A stretch of 64,000 bases of DNA from VBCG01 sp044226535 (GTDB lineage Bacteria; Pseudomonadota; Gammaproteobacteria; Burkholderiales; Casimicrobiaceae), in NCBI GenBank assembly GCA_044226535.1, contig JBGAGT010000009.1, positions 124,001 through 188,000 of the forward strand, read 5' to 3'. Below, one piece after another: positions 45,480 through 54,320 of the stretch. Numbering within the stretch: position 1 is the first letter of the stretch; every line of letters begins with the position of its first letter. The position numbers and the translations under genes are program-made. The notes under the pieces were generated by a model. It worked only from the letters and a program-made list of their open reading frames with translations. It did no database searches and was not told the DNA's origin.

Positions 45480-46403
45480 TCAGCCGTAGTGCGTACGCCG
45501 GTCGAGCACGAAGGCCTGGATCACCGAGAACACCAGGATGAACGCCAGGAACACCACGGTCAGCGCCGCGGCGTAGGCGGTGTGGAAGTACTGGAAGCCC
45601 TCGAGGTAGATCGAGTACAGCAGGACCTCCGATGCGCCCATCGGGCCGCCGTGCGTCATCACCACCACGGTGTCGAAGACCTTGAACGCCGTGATCGAGG
45701 TGGTGACGATGACGAACATGGTGGTCGGCCCGAGCAGCGGCCAGGTGATGGTGAGGAAGCGGTCGACCGGGTTGGCGACGCCGTCGACTTCGGCGGCCTC
45801 GTACAGGTCGCGCGGGATCGCGGTGAGTCCCGCGAGGAACAGCACCATGTTGAAGCCGACCAGCTGCCAGATGCCGATCACCGCGAGCGTCGGCAGCACC
45901 AGCGCGGGATCGGACAGGAAGGCATGGCGCTCGAGGCCGACCGCTTCGAGCAGGGCGTTGATCGGCCCGAGCTTGGGGTGCAGGAGGAAGGTCCACACGG
46001 TGGCCATGGCGATCAGCGTCGAGGTCACCGGCAGGAAGTACACGACCTCGTAGAAACCGCGGCTGCGCTTGCGTCCGTGCACCAGGATGGCGACGACGAG
46101 CCCCAGTCCCACCGCCATCGGCAGCACGATGGCCACGTAGATGAAGGTGTTCCACAGCGAGCGGCGGAACACCGGGTCGGCGATCGCCTTGGAGAAGTTC
46201 GTGAGGCCGATGAAGTTGAGGTCGAGGTTGCCGAGCTCGTAGTTGGTGAACGACAGCACCAGCAGCACGGCCAGCGGCGCGAGGCTGGTCAGCAGCAGCA
46301 GCAGCGAAGCCGGGAACACGAAGCCGATGCCGGCGAGCTTCTCCAGCCATTCGCGGCGGCGCGCGCCGGGCGGTGCCGCGTGCAGCGCAGCCGTTGCACT
46401 CAT
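45480..46403 (-). CDS. Carbohydrate ABC transporter permease, MalF/UgpA-like
   Basis: 307 residues, six or seven helices; opening FVFPASLLLLLTSLAPLAVLLVLSFTNYELG and EAA loop EAAEVDGVANPVDRFLTITWPLLGPTT. ATG overlaps the ATPase stop (ATGA). Paired with the MalG-like permease, it completes one CUT1 channel. The window has three binding proteins for this single channel, on the opposite strand at 52994-57018. Confidence 0.94.
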   Translation of the reverse strand: MSATAALHAAPPGARRREWLEKLAGIGFVFPASLLLLLTSLAPLAVLLVLSFTNYELGNLDLNFIGLTNFSKAIADPVFRRSLWNTFIYVAIVLPMAVGLGLVVAILVHGRKRSRGFYEVVYFLPVTSTLIAMATVWTFLLHPKLGPINALLEAVGLERHAFLSDPALVLPTLAVIGIWQLVGFNMVLFLAGLTAIPRDLYEAAEVDGVANPVDRFLTITWPLLGPTTMFVIVTTSITAFKVFDTVVVMTHGGPMGASEVLLYSIYLEGFQYFHTAYAAALTVVFLAFILVFSVIQAFVLDRRTHYG

Positions 46404-47599
46404 CGCGCAGCCCCCGGGATGGCGGCCCGCGGCGGCGGTGCCGCGCCGGCGGAGTCGCCGTGCGCCTCGACGCGCAGGCCTGCCGCGTCGAACAGGTGGC
46501 AGACGCGCGGCGAAAACGCGATCTCGATCGCGCCTTCGAGCGGCGGGTGCTCGGTGGCGGCGACGCGCGCGGCGACGGTGGTGCCGTCGAGGCCTTCGAC
46601 GTCGCAATGCAGCAGCCACTCGGCGCCGAGGTTCTCGACGCGCCGCACGTGCGCGAGCAGCGCGACCTCGCCGTCACGGCGCGGGTTGCCGCGTACGCGC
46701 GGCGTGATCGACTCCGGGCGCAGCCCGACGCTGACGGTGCTGCCCGGGGCCAGTGGCGTGCGCTGCGGGAGCATCGCCGCCGCGATCGACACGCGCGCGT
46801 CGGGCTGGACGACGCCGGGCAGCACGTTGATCGCGGGGCTGCCGATGAACTGGGCGACCTTGAGGTTGGCCGGCCGCGCGTACAGCTCGGAGGGCGTGCC
46901 GAGCTGCAGGATGTCGCCGGCGTCCATCATCGCCACGCGGTCGGACATGGTCATGGCCTCGATCTGGTCGTGCGTCACGTACACGAACGTCGTGGCCAGC
47001 CGCTTGTGCAGCTCGGCGAGCTCGGTGCGCATGTGCACGCGCAGCTTGGCGTCGAGGTTCGACAGCGGCTCGTCCATCAGGAACACGTCGGGATGGCGCA
47101 CCATCGCGCGCCCCAGCGCGACGCGCTGGCGCTGCCCCCCGGAAAGCTGCGAGGGCTTGCGGCCGAGCAGCGGCTCGATCTGCAGCTGCGAGGCCACCGC
47201 GCGCACCTCGCCCATCACCTCGCGCATCACCCGCCGCCTGCGCGTCGATAGGAGCTTGACCAGGGGTAGCCGCTCCCACAGCGAAAGCCGCTGCATCGAC
47301 AGCGGCAGCGCGATGTTGTCGCCGACGCTCATGTGCGGGTAGAGCGCGTAGCTCTGGAACACCATCGCCACGCGGCGCTCGTGCGGCCGCAGGTCGTCGA
47401 TCGCGCGTCCCCCGACCTCGACGCTACCGGCGGATTGCGGCTCGAGGCCCGCGATGATGCGGATCAGCGTCGACTTGCCGCAGCCGGAGGGCCCGACCAA
47501 TGTGATGAACTCGCCGTCGGCGATGTCGAGGTGGATGTTCTTGAGGACCTCGGTGGTCCCGAACGACTTGGAAATGCCCTTCAATGCGATGCTGGCCAT
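46400..47599 (-). CDS. Carbohydrate ABC transporter ATPase, UgpC/MalK-like
   Basis: 399 residues. Walker A GPSGCGKST, Q-loop VFQSYALYPHMSV, signature LSGGQRQRVALGRAM, Walker B VFLMDEPLSNLD and H-loop VYVTHDQIEAMT, followed by the C-terminal OB domain pair (GSPAINVLPGVV and VGLRPESI) of MalK relatives. A lengthened Arg/Leu segment (PLVKLLSTRRRRVMREVMG) follows the Q-loop. It energises the two permeases that follow and overlaps the next gene by 4 bases. Confidence 0.95.
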   Translation of the reverse strand: MASIALKGISKSFGTTEVLKNIHLDIADGEFITLVGPSGCGKSTLIRIIAGLEPQSAGSVEVGGRAIDDLRPHERRVAMVFQSYALYPHMSVGDNIALPLSMQRLSLWERLPLVKLLSTRRRRVMREVMGEVRAVASQLQIEPLLGRKPSQLSGGQRQRVALGRAMVRHPDVFLMDEPLSNLDAKLRVHMRTELAELHKRLATTFVYVTHDQIEAMTMSDRVAMMDAGDILQLGTPSELYARPANLKVAQFIGSPAINVLPGVVQPDARVSIAAAMLPQRTPLAPGSTVSVGLRPESITPRVRGNPRRDGEVALLAHVRRVENLGAEWLLHCDVEGLDGTTVAARVAATEHPPLEGAIEIAFSPRVCHLFDAAGLRVEAHGDSAGAAPPPRAAIPGAAR

Positions 47600-47608
47600 G
47601 ACGTTCCT

Positions 47609-48439
47609 TCAGGCGGCGCCGCGCGGCGGGTAGACCTCGTGCACGACGTCGTCGATCCAGTAGCGCGCGAGCGAGGGCAGCTCGACCATGCGCGTGGCCG
47701 CGCCCCCCGGCGAGAATTCATATACCACGGCGCCGAGCTTCTTCTCGCCGGGCATCTCCTCCTGCAGCCGCTCGCCGACGACGAAGCCCGACGAAGGCCC
47801 CCAGACGTAGCGGCAGCCGTCGAGCACGCGCTCGTGCATCTTGTGCAGGTGCCCGGTGGCGACGAGCTCGACATGGTTCGCGCGCAGCCGCGCCATCCAT
47901 TCGGCGCGCGGTCCCGGCTTGAACGTCCAGTAGCCGGTGTCGCCTTCGTCCGGTGCCTCGAGGAACAGCGGCTTGTGCATGAACCACGCGAGCCTGAGGC
48001 CCCTGGCGCCGGCCTCGGCCATCGCCGCGTCGAGGAAGGCGAGCTGCTCGCGCTCCTCGGCCAGCCCGGCGCCCACCAGCATGCTGTCGATGCCGATCAG
48101 CCGCCATCCGTCGAGGTCGAGCGACCACCAGTCGTTGCCCATGTGGCGGCGCCAGCGCTCGATGCGCGCCGCGTCGATGGGCTGGTGCTTGCTGTGCGGG
48201 TCGCCCACGTCGTGGTTGCCGGGGACGGCGCGCACCGGCGTGCCGAGGTCGGCGAAAAGCCCCGCGCAGTACACGAGGTCGGCCTCGACGTCGGCACCGT
48301 CGACCGTGACGTCGCCGGTGTGCAGCACGAGGTCCGGGTGCTGCGCGAGCACGAACTCGCGAATGGGCGCCCAGTTGGCGGCGAAGTGCTGCTTGCCGGG
48401 CGAGAGGTGGGTATCGGATATCTGGACGATGCGGGTCAT
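47609..48439 (-). CDS. Calcineurin-like metallophosphoesterase (CpdA/3',5'-phosphodiesterase type)
   Basis: 276 residues with all metal motifs in order: ISDTHL (start), HTGDVTVDG, PGNHDVGD, MHKPLFLE and TGHLHKMH. CpdA-like proteins hydrolyse cyclic nucleotides or phosphodiesters. ATG overlaps the xylulokinase stop (ATGA) and the ATPase follows 9 bases later, so it is embedded in the polyol operon. It may act on cyclic phosphodiesters from imported polyols, but a housekeeping cAMP role is equally possible. Confidence 0.88.
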   Translation of the reverse strand: MTRIVQISDTHLSPGKQHFAANWAPIREFVLAQHPDLVLHTGDVTVDGADVEADLVYCAGLFADLGTPVRAVPGNHDVGDPHSKHQPIDAARIERWRRHMGNDWWSLDLDGWRLIGIDSMLVGAGLAEEREQLAFLDAAMAEAGARGLRLAWFMHKPLFLEAPDEGDTGYWTFKPGPRAEWMARLRANHVELVATGHLHKMHERVLDGCRYVWGPSSGFVVGERLQEEMPGEKKLGAVVYEFSPGGAATRMVELPSLARYWIDDVVHEVYPPRGAA

Positions 48440-49911
48440 GGCGTCATGATAAGGCTCGCGGCGAAACGCGGCGCGAGATCGCGATAGAGCGAGCGGAACA
48501 GCGCGCGCCGCCCCTCGAGTGTGGCGGCGAGCGCGGCATCCGGCTCGATGCGTGCGGCGACGGGCGGCTTCGCCAGCGCCTCGTGCGCGCCCACGCGGTC
48601 GACCGCCATGCGCGCGAGGCGCGCCGCGCCGAGCGCGGGGCCCTTGTCGCCGTGGCGGACGTAGTCGAGCGGCCTGCCGAGTGCCGCGGCGATGATGCGA
48701 CCCCAGTGCGCGGAGCGCGAGCCGCCGCCGATCACCGACAGCGAGGCGATGGGCGGCCCTTCCGCCTCCAGTGCCTCGAGGCCGTCGGCGAGCGCGAAGG
48801 CGACGCCTTCGAGCGCGGCGCGCGCCACGTCGCCGCGCGCGGTCGCGCCGTCGACGCCGAAGAGTACGCCGCAGGCGGCGGCGTCGTTGTGCGGCGTGCG
48901 CTCGCCGTCGAGATAGGGCAGCAGCACCAGCCGCGAGCGTGAGGCGGGACCCGCGCGTTCGGCCTCGTCGACCAGTGCGGCCTCGTCGGGGAGGCCGGTG
49001 AGCCGCGTCGCCGCGGTGAGCGTCGCGGTGCAAGACAGCATGACCGCCATGCGATGCCAGCGGTCGGGCAGGCAATGGCAGAAGGCGTGCACCGCGCGCG
49101 CGGGATCGGGGCGCGGGGCCCCGTCGGCGACGAAAATCACGCCCGAGGTGCCGAGCGACAGCAGCGCGTCGCCGTCGTCGACGATGCCCACGCCGGCGGC
49201 CCCGCAGGCGTTGTCGCTGCCGCCGCCGGCGACAGGCAGGCCCGGCGCGAGACCCAGCGCCTCGGCGGCCTCGCGCGTGAGCGCGCCGCCGATGCCCGCG
49301 CTTTCGACGAGGCGCGGCATCGCGTCGACGCCGAGCCCCGATGCCGCCAGCAACGCCGGCGACCATTGGCGCGTCGCGAGGTCGAGCCACAGCGTGCCGG
49401 AGCCATCGGAAGGCTCGCTCGCGCACTCGCCGGTCATGCGCCAGCGCAGCCAGTCCTTCGGCAGCAGCACGCGCGCGGTGCGCGCGAAGACCGCGGGCTC
49501 GTGCGCGGCCACCCAGACGAGCTTGGGCGCGGTGAAGCCCGGCATCGCGAGGTTGCCCGACAGCCTGCGCGAACGGGGCTCGCGCGCCTCGAAGGTTGCG
49601 CATTCCCGCGCGGCGCGGCCGTCGTTCCACAGGATCGCCGGCCGCAGTGCGGCGAACGCGCGGTCGAGCAGCACCGCGCCGTGCATCTGCCCGGCGAGGC
49701 CGATGCCGCGCAACGCGCGCCGCGCGTCGGCGGGCAGCGCTCGCACGGCGGCGATCGTCGCCCGCCACCAGTCGGCGGGGTCCTGCTCGGACCATTGCGG
49801 TTGCGGGACGCTGCGCTCGAGCGGCGCCGAGGCCTCGTGCAGCACGCCGCCGGCGTCGCCGATCACCAGCGTCTTCACCCCCGAGGTGCCGAGGTCGATT
49901 CCGAGGAACAC
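48436..49911 (-). CDS. xylB: Xylulokinase (FGGY carbohydrate kinase)
   Basis: 491 residues from a GTG. FGGY features: MFLGIDLGTSGVKTLVIGDAG at the start, GLAGQMHGAVLLD, a substrate lobe with PAILWNDGRA, GSDNACGAAGVG, and the ATP-binding IGGGSRSAHWGRIIAAALGRPL near the end. Q-M-H in GLAGQMHG is the xylulokinase-type pattern. It phosphorylates the ketose made by the polyol dehydrogenase upstream, most likely D-xylulose to xylulose 5-phosphate for the pentose phosphate path. Confidence 0.9.
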   Translation of the reverse strand: MFLGIDLGTSGVKTLVIGDAGGVLHEASAPLERSVPQPQWSEQDPADWWRATIAAVRALPADARRALRGIGLAGQMHGAVLLDRAFAALRPAILWNDGRAARECATFEAREPRSRRLSGNLAMPGFTAPKLVWVAAHEPAVFARTARVLLPKDWLRWRMTGECASEPSDGSGTLWLDLATRQWSPALLAASGLGVDAMPRLVESAGIGGALTREAAEALGLAPGLPVAGGGSDNACGAAGVGIVDDGDALLSLGTSGVIFVADGAPRPDPARAVHAFCHCLPDRWHRMAVMLSCTATLTAATRLTGLPDEAALVDEAERAGPASRSRLVLLPYLDGERTPHNDAAACGVLFGVDGATARGDVARAALEGVAFALADGLEALEAEGPPIASLSVIGGGSRSAHWGRIIAAALGRPLDYVRHGDKGPALGAARLARMAVDRVGAHEALAKPPVAARIEPDAALAATLEGRRALFRSLYRDLAPRFAASLIMTP

Positions 49912-49973
49912 CTACGTCGTCCCCGAGGGGGCCTGCACCCGAGGGCCGTCATCGGGGACGGGGACCCGGCCGT

Positions 49974-50016
49974 GGATTCCCGCCTGCGCGGGAATGACGT
50001 TCCGCGCGGGAATGAC
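49974..50016. repeat. Dispersed palindromes between xylulokinase and polyol dehydrogenase genes
   Basis: ATTCCCGCCTGCGCGGGAAT hairpin followed by TGAC, then a shorter copy GTTCCGCGCGGGAATGAC, in the 125-base gap between the two genes. No gene is in the gap. Confidence 0.78.
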
Positions 50017-50036
50017 GTTCCGCAAAGACCCGCGGT

Positions 50037-51629
50037 TCACGCGCGGACTCCGCCGTCGAGATACGCGGCCAGCGTGCGCGCCGCGCCGTCGCGCGCCAGC
50101 GCGGCGAGCGCCGTGGCGAAGGCGCTGCGGAACGCCGGGTGGTCGCCGACCTCGCCGTAGATGTCGCGCATCGCCAGCCAGGCGCGCGGATCGTGCCCGG
50201 CCTCGCGCGCCGTCGCCGCGAGGCGCGGCCAGGCGTCGTCGTTGGGCTCGATCACCGCGCCGCTGTCGCTGGCGCCGAGGCAATAGCGGCACCACGCGGC
50301 GGACACCAGTGCGAGGCCCTCGACGCCTTCGCCGCGCGCGAGCCGCGCCGCGATCGTCGGCACGATGAACTTGGGCTGGCGGTTCGAGCCGTCGAGGCAG
50401 AGGCGCCGGATGGTGTCGCCCACCGCGGGGTTGGCGAAGCGCGATTCGACGCTCGCCTTGTAGCCGAGGAGGTCGACGCCGGGCACGGGCGGCACCACCG
50501 GCACGACCTCGTCGGCCAGCAGCCGGTCGAGGAAGCGCGCGACCAGCGTGTCGGCCATGGCATCGTGCACGAACACGATGTCCATCAGCGCGGAAGGATA
50601 GGCGATCGCCGCGTGGCCGCCGTTGAGGATGCGGATCTTCATCCGCTCGAACGGGTGCACGTCGTCGACGAAGGTGACGCCCGCCTCCTCGAGCGGCGGG
50701 CGGCCGGCGCAGAAGCGGTCCTCGAGCACCCATTGGCGGAAGCGCTCGCAGAACACCGGCCGCGCGTCGTCGATGCCGAAGCGCTCCTTCAGCGCCGCGC
50801 GCTGTGCATCGGTCGTTGCCGGCGTGATGCGGTCGACCATGGCGTTGGGAAAGCTCGCGTGCTGGCCGATCCATTGCGCGAGGCCGGCGTCGATGTGCTC
50901 GGCGAGCCCCGTCACCGCCGCGCGCGCGGCGTCGCCGTTGCCGGGCAGGTTGTCGCAGGACATCACGGTGAACGCCTCGCGGCCCTCGGCGCGGCGTCGC
51001 GCGAGCGCGGCGACGATGGGCGCGAAGGCGGTGTGGGGCAGGGGCGCGCCGTCCCGGCCGGTCGCGGCGCCTTCGGCGTCGGCGGTTCCCGCGCCGCTGC
51101 CCGGTGCGGCTCCGAAGCCCGCGCGCGGGTCGCCGCGCAGCGCGGCCAGCACGCGCGCGTCCGCGACGATGTCGGCGTGAGCCGGGTCGAAGCGCCCGGT
51201 CGCGGCGTCGACGCAGTAGCCGCCTTCGGTGACCGTGAGCGAGACGATGCGGATGGCGGGATCCGCCATCGCGCCGATCAGCGCGCGCGCGTCGGAGGGG
51301 TCGACGAAGCCGAGCATCGACGCCGTCACGCGCGCCTGCGCGGCATCGCCCTCCTGCTGCACCACGGTCGACAGCCAGTCCTGGCGCTGGAGCGCGTCGC
51401 GCATCGCGCGGTCCTGTGCGCGGATGCCCGCGCCGACGATGCCGAACGAATGGCCGAGCCCCAGCGAGAAGAGGTCGTCGAGGTAGACGGCCTGGTGCGC
51501 GCGATGGAAGTTGCCGACGCCGACGTGCAGGATGCCGGGCGCGAGGCCCGCGGGGTCGTAGCGCGGTCCCTCGACGCGCGCGGGGAGCTGGCCGAGCGCC
51601 GAGCGCCCGAGGCTGATCGCTGTTGCCAT
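50037..51629 (-). CDS. Long-chain polyol dehydrogenase (mannitol/arabinitol dehydrogenase family)
   Basis: 530 residues. Rossmann start ILHVGVGNFHRAHQAVYLDDL; catalytic K331, N336 and H339 in KIRILNGGHA match the Lys-x4-Asn-x2-His of the family. Further: VEGLALVSAAWCRYCLG and DDVHPFERM. Oxidises a sugar alcohol to a ketose with NAD. About 35 residues longer than usual because of a Gly/Ala-rich insert at about 168-200 (GFGAAPGSGAGTADAEGA). It follows the SorC gene by 5 bases. With xylulokinase downstream, D-arabinitol to xylulose is a good fit; mannitol to fructose is the alternative. Confidence 0.9.
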   Translation of the reverse strand: MATAISLGRSALGQLPARVEGPRYDPAGLAPGILHVGVGNFHRAHQAVYLDDLFSLGLGHSFGIVGAGIRAQDRAMRDALQRQDWLSTVVQQEGDAAQARVTASMLGFVDPSDARALIGAMADPAIRIVSLTVTEGGYCVDAATGRFDPAHADIVADARVLAALRGDPRAGFGAAPGSGAGTADAEGAATGRDGAPLPHTAFAPIVAALARRRAEGREAFTVMSCDNLPGNGDAARAAVTGLAEHIDAGLAQWIGQHASFPNAMVDRITPATTDAQRAALKERFGIDDARPVFCERFRQWVLEDRFCAGRPPLEEAGVTFVDDVHPFERMKIRILNGGHAAIAYPSALMDIVFVHDAMADTLVARFLDRLLADEVVPVVPPVPGVDLLGYKASVESRFANPAVGDTIRRLCLDGSNRQPKFIVPTIAARLARGEGVEGLALVSAAWCRYCLGASDSGAVIEPNDDAWPRLAATAREAGHDPRAWLAMRDIYGEVGDHPAFRSAFATALAALARDGAARTLAAYLDGGVRA

Positions 51630-51634
51630 GGTTC

Positions 51635-52585
51635 TCAGTCGGTGCGCGCGAGCAGCGCCCGCGCGGTGTCCTCGTCGGTGACGAGGCCGTTGACGAGCTT
51701 GCCCTTCAGCGCTGCGTGCAGCGCGGCGACCTTGGGCGCGCCGTGCGCGACGCCGATGCGCAGCGTGTCGCTGCCGGGCGAAGGCGGCACGCTGGTGATG
51801 CGCGCGTTGAGGCCGCCCTCGAGGATGCGGCCCTCGGCGTCGAAGGCCCAGCCGACGATCTCGCCGACCGCGCCCTCGCGCATCAGCTCGAGGAGCTCGT
51901 CGCGGGTGATGAAGCCGTCCCGGTACAGGAAGGCGTCGTTGTCGAACTGCGAAAGCCCCGTGAACCACGCGTCGGCCTCGCGCGCCATGGCGAACACGCG
52001 CCGCACCGGGTCGAGCGCCAGGAGCTGCTCGCGCTGCGCGGGCGTGGTCGCGTGCATCGGCAGGGGCATGGGGAAATGCTGCGCGCCGGTCAGCTCGGCG
52101 AGGCGCTCGGGCGCGTTGTAGCGGCTGGCCGAGCCGTCGGGCGAGATCGTCCCCACCAGCGACACCAGCCGGTGAAGCGGCCGCGCCACGGGTGCCACGC
52201 GCGCCACGCTGCCGCGCATGGTGCGGCCGGTGCCGAGCCCCATGACCAGCGGCTCGGTGCTGCGCAGCATGCGCTCGATGACGATCGATGCGGCCTCGGT
52301 GACGCCGGCGAAGGAGGTCTCGTCGCTGCCGTCGGAGGGGACGACGTCGCAGTGCGCGAGCGCGTAGCGCTCGCGAAGCGTCGAGGCGAGGCCCATGCAC
52401 TCGCTGATCGGGTGGTTGACGCGGAAGCTGATCAGGCCCTCGGCCCGGCACAGCGAAACGAGCCGCTGCGCGGTGGGGCGCGAGACGTTGAGGATCCGGG
52501 CGATGTCGTCCTGCGTGCGCCCGGCGATGTAGTAGAGCCAGCCCGCGCGTGCGGCCTCGTCGTAGCGGCCGTTGGGATCGGTCAT
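51635..52585 (-). CDS. SorC/DeoR-family regulator of the polyol locus
   Basis: 316 residues. Helix-turn-helix at about 10-50: AGWLYYIAGRTQDDIARILNVSRPTAQRLVSLC. Effector domain with GLGTGRTMRGSV, DAEGRILEGGLNARITSVP and the terminal AALHAALKGKLVNGLVTDEDTARALL, the SorC family ending. First gene of the leftward polyol operon and head-to-head with the first binding-protein gene, so it can govern both directions from the gap at 52586-52993. SorC proteins respond to sugar phosphates such as xylulose 5-phosphate. Confidence 0.92.
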   Translation of the reverse strand: MTDPNGRYDEAARAGWLYYIAGRTQDDIARILNVSRPTAQRLVSLCRAEGLISFRVNHPISECMGLASTLRERYALAHCDVVPSDGSDETSFAGVTEAASIVIERMLRSTEPLVMGLGTGRTMRGSVARVAPVARPLHRLVSLVGTISPDGSASRYNAPERLAELTGAQHFPMPLPMHATTPAQREQLLALDPVRRVFAMAREADAWFTGLSQFDNDAFLYRDGFITRDELLELMREGAVGEIVGWAFDAEGRILEGGLNARITSVPPSPGSDTLRIGVAHGAPKVAALHAALKGKLVNGLVTDEDTARALLARTD

Positions 52586-52590
52586 GCCAC

Positions 52591-52752
52591 GATCCCCGCG
52601 AAAGCAGCTTCGCCATCCCCGCGGAGGACGCCGTCATCCCCGCGGAGGACGCCGTCATCCCCGCGGAGGGTGCCGTCATTCCCGCGGAGGACGCCGTCAT
52701 CCCCGCGGAAGCGGGGAGCCAGGGACGGGGTTCCCGCTTTCGCGGGAATGAC
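52591..52752. repeat. 21-bp tandem array plus palindromes in the SorC/binding-protein gap
   Basis: Five units start at 52612, 52633, 52654, 52675 and 52696, exactly 21 bases apart, each close to GTCATCCCCGCGGAGGACGC; the last runs into a palindrome ending near 52716. A normal copy in the opposite orientation (CCCGCTTTCGCGGG core) is at 52730-52752, and a decayed one at 52591-52611. No gene is in the 408-base gap. Twenty-one bases is two helical turns, so any protein sites would lie on one face. Confidence 0.88.
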
Positions 52753-52859
52753 GGGGTGGCAGGTACGCACACAAGAATCATAGCTTTGGCTCTCCCGCTG
52801 AGCAATTCCGCAATGCAACATCGACACCTCGCCGTGCGTTGCCCGGCCAAATTTCGCAG

Positions 52860-52888
52860 TTGCTTGATCAAAAGCTCTTTGGTAGAGT
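52860..52888 (+). promoter_or_regulatory. Sigma-70-like promoter with overlapping palindrome, driving the binding-protein operon
   Basis: TTGCTT (52860-52865), 17-base spacer, TAGAGT (52883-52888). A perfect TTGATCAA palindrome (52864-52871) overlaps the -35 and is extended as GCTT-N6-AAGC at 52862-52875. The palindrome is a natural operator for the divergent SorC regulator. It is the only AT-rich stretch in the gap. Confidence 0.65.
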
Positions 52889-52993
52889 GAATATGTCAAC
52901 GGGACACCGTCGGCTGGTTCCGCGCCGCGACCCACGCGGTCACTTGCGAGGGGGCGGGCGCCGCGGGCGCCGGGCACAAGGAGAAAGCCAAGG

Positions 52994-54280
52994 ATGAAAC
53001 GCCTGCGAATGGGGACGGCAGTGCTCGGCTTCGTCGCCCTGTCGATGCTCGCCGCCGCACCTGCGGCACGCGCCGAGAAGGTGACGCTCGACGTGCTGTA
53101 CGCCCAGCCCGCCTTCGCGAAATTCCACGAGCCCATCGCGCAGGCCTTCATGAAGGCGCACCCGGACGTCGAGGTCAAATTCCGTGCGCCGGCCAAGGAC
53201 TACGACGAGGGCCACCAGGCGATGCTGCGTGCCGCGGTGACCAACCAGCTTCCCGACGTCTACTTCCCGGGCTTCCACCTGATGGCCGAGCTCGCGGCGA
53301 CGCTCGAAAAGCGCGGGCAGATCGTCGACCTCGGCCCCTTGCTGGCGGCCGAGCCCGCGCAATGGCGCACCGACAACTACACCGACGCGATGATCCGGCT
53401 CGGCCAGGTGCGCGGCAAGCAGTACGGCATGCCGGTCAACGCCTCGCTACCTATCATCTATTTCAACGCCGACCTCGTGAAGAAGGCCGGCGGCGACCCC
53501 GCGCACATACCCGATACCTGGGACGGCCTGATCGCGCTGGCCGCGAAGATCAAGGCGAGCTCGCCGGGGGTCGCGGGCATCGCCAACGACGTCCACATCT
53601 GGCCCGACACCTGGATGTTCCAGGCGATGATCGGCCAGGAAGGCGGGCGCGTGCTCGACGAGTCGGGCACGAAGATCGCGTTCGATTCCCCCGCGGGGCG
53701 CAAGGCGATGACCATCCTGCGCCGCCTGGTGACCGAAGGCGGCATGCCGCTGCTCGAGGCCGAGGGGTCGCGGCAGCAGTTCATCGCGGGCCAGACCGGC
53801 ATCTATTTCCAGACACCCGCGCGGCTCCGCGTCACCACCGACACGGTCGGCTCGCGCTTCGAGCTCGGCACCGCGGTGTTCCCCATCGACGACAAGGCCA
53901 AGGGCGGCATCCCCACCGGCGGCTGCGCCATCGTCATCACCGCCAGGGACGCGGCCCGCCAGAAGGCGGCCTGGGAATACGCCAAGTTCATCACCGGCCC
54001 CGAGGCGCAGAAGATCATCGTCGAGATCACCGGCTACCTGCCGACCAACAAGCGCGCGGCGGGCCCCGAGTATCTCGGCCGGTTCTACGAGCAGAACCCG
54101 AATTTCCGCACCGTGGCGCTGCAGACCGACCGTGCCATTCCCTGGCAGGGCTACCCGGGCGACGCGGTGCGCATCTGGCGCATGCAGCGCGACATCATCA
54201 ACGAGATCATGCGCGGCCAGCTCACGCCGGACGCGGGGCTCGACAAGCTCGCCAGGGAAACACAGGCGCTGATGAAATGA
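52994..54280 (+). CDS. Extracellular sugar/polyol-binding protein, paralogue 1 of 3
   Basis: 428 residues with signal peptide (LGFVALSMLAAAPAARA) and AAGGAG before the ATG. Class I/CUT1 binding-protein fold: KVTLDVLYAQPAFAKFHEPIAQAF, QLPDVYFPGFHLMAEL, VNASLPIIYFNADLVKKAGGDPAHIPDTWDG, then PAGRKAMTILRR and GGCAIVITARDAARQKAAWEYAKFITGP. No lipobox, so soluble in the periplasm. First of three adjacent paralogues on the plus strand, expressed away from the SorC regulator. It would deliver a solute to the MalF/MalG-like channel encoded at 44653-46403. Confidence 0.93.
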   Translation: MKRLRMGTAVLGFVALSMLAAAPAARAEKVTLDVLYAQPAFAKFHEPIAQAFMKAHPDVEVKFRAPAKDYDEGHQAMLRAAVTNQLPDVYFPGFHLMAELAATLEKRGQIVDLGPLLAAEPAQWRTDNYTDAMIRLGQVRGKQYGMPVNASLPIIYFNADLVKKAGGDPAHIPDTWDGLIALAAKIKASSPGVAGIANDVHIWPDTWMFQAMIGQEGGRVLDESGTKIAFDSPAGRKAMTILRRLVTEGGMPLLEAEGSRQQFIAGQTGIYFQTPARLRVTTDTVGSRFELGTAVFPIDDKAKGGIPTGGCAIVITARDAARQKAAWEYAKFITGPEAQKIIVEITGYLPTNKRAAGPEYLGRFYEQNPNFRTVALQTDRAIPWQGYPGDAVRIWRMQRDIINEIMRGQLTPDAGLDKLARETQALMK

Positions 54281-54320
54281 GGGCGGTGCAACCGCCGATG
54301 ACACCAGGAGGAGATGCGTG

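Noticed and set aside
47001..50400. tRNA-like GGTTCGA fragments
   Set aside because: No acceptor-stem, D-arm or anticodon arrangement around them; all are inside coding sequence.
52612..52716. CRISPR array
   Set aside because: Units are contiguous at 21 bases with no spacers, belong to the dispersed palindrome family, and there are no cas genes.
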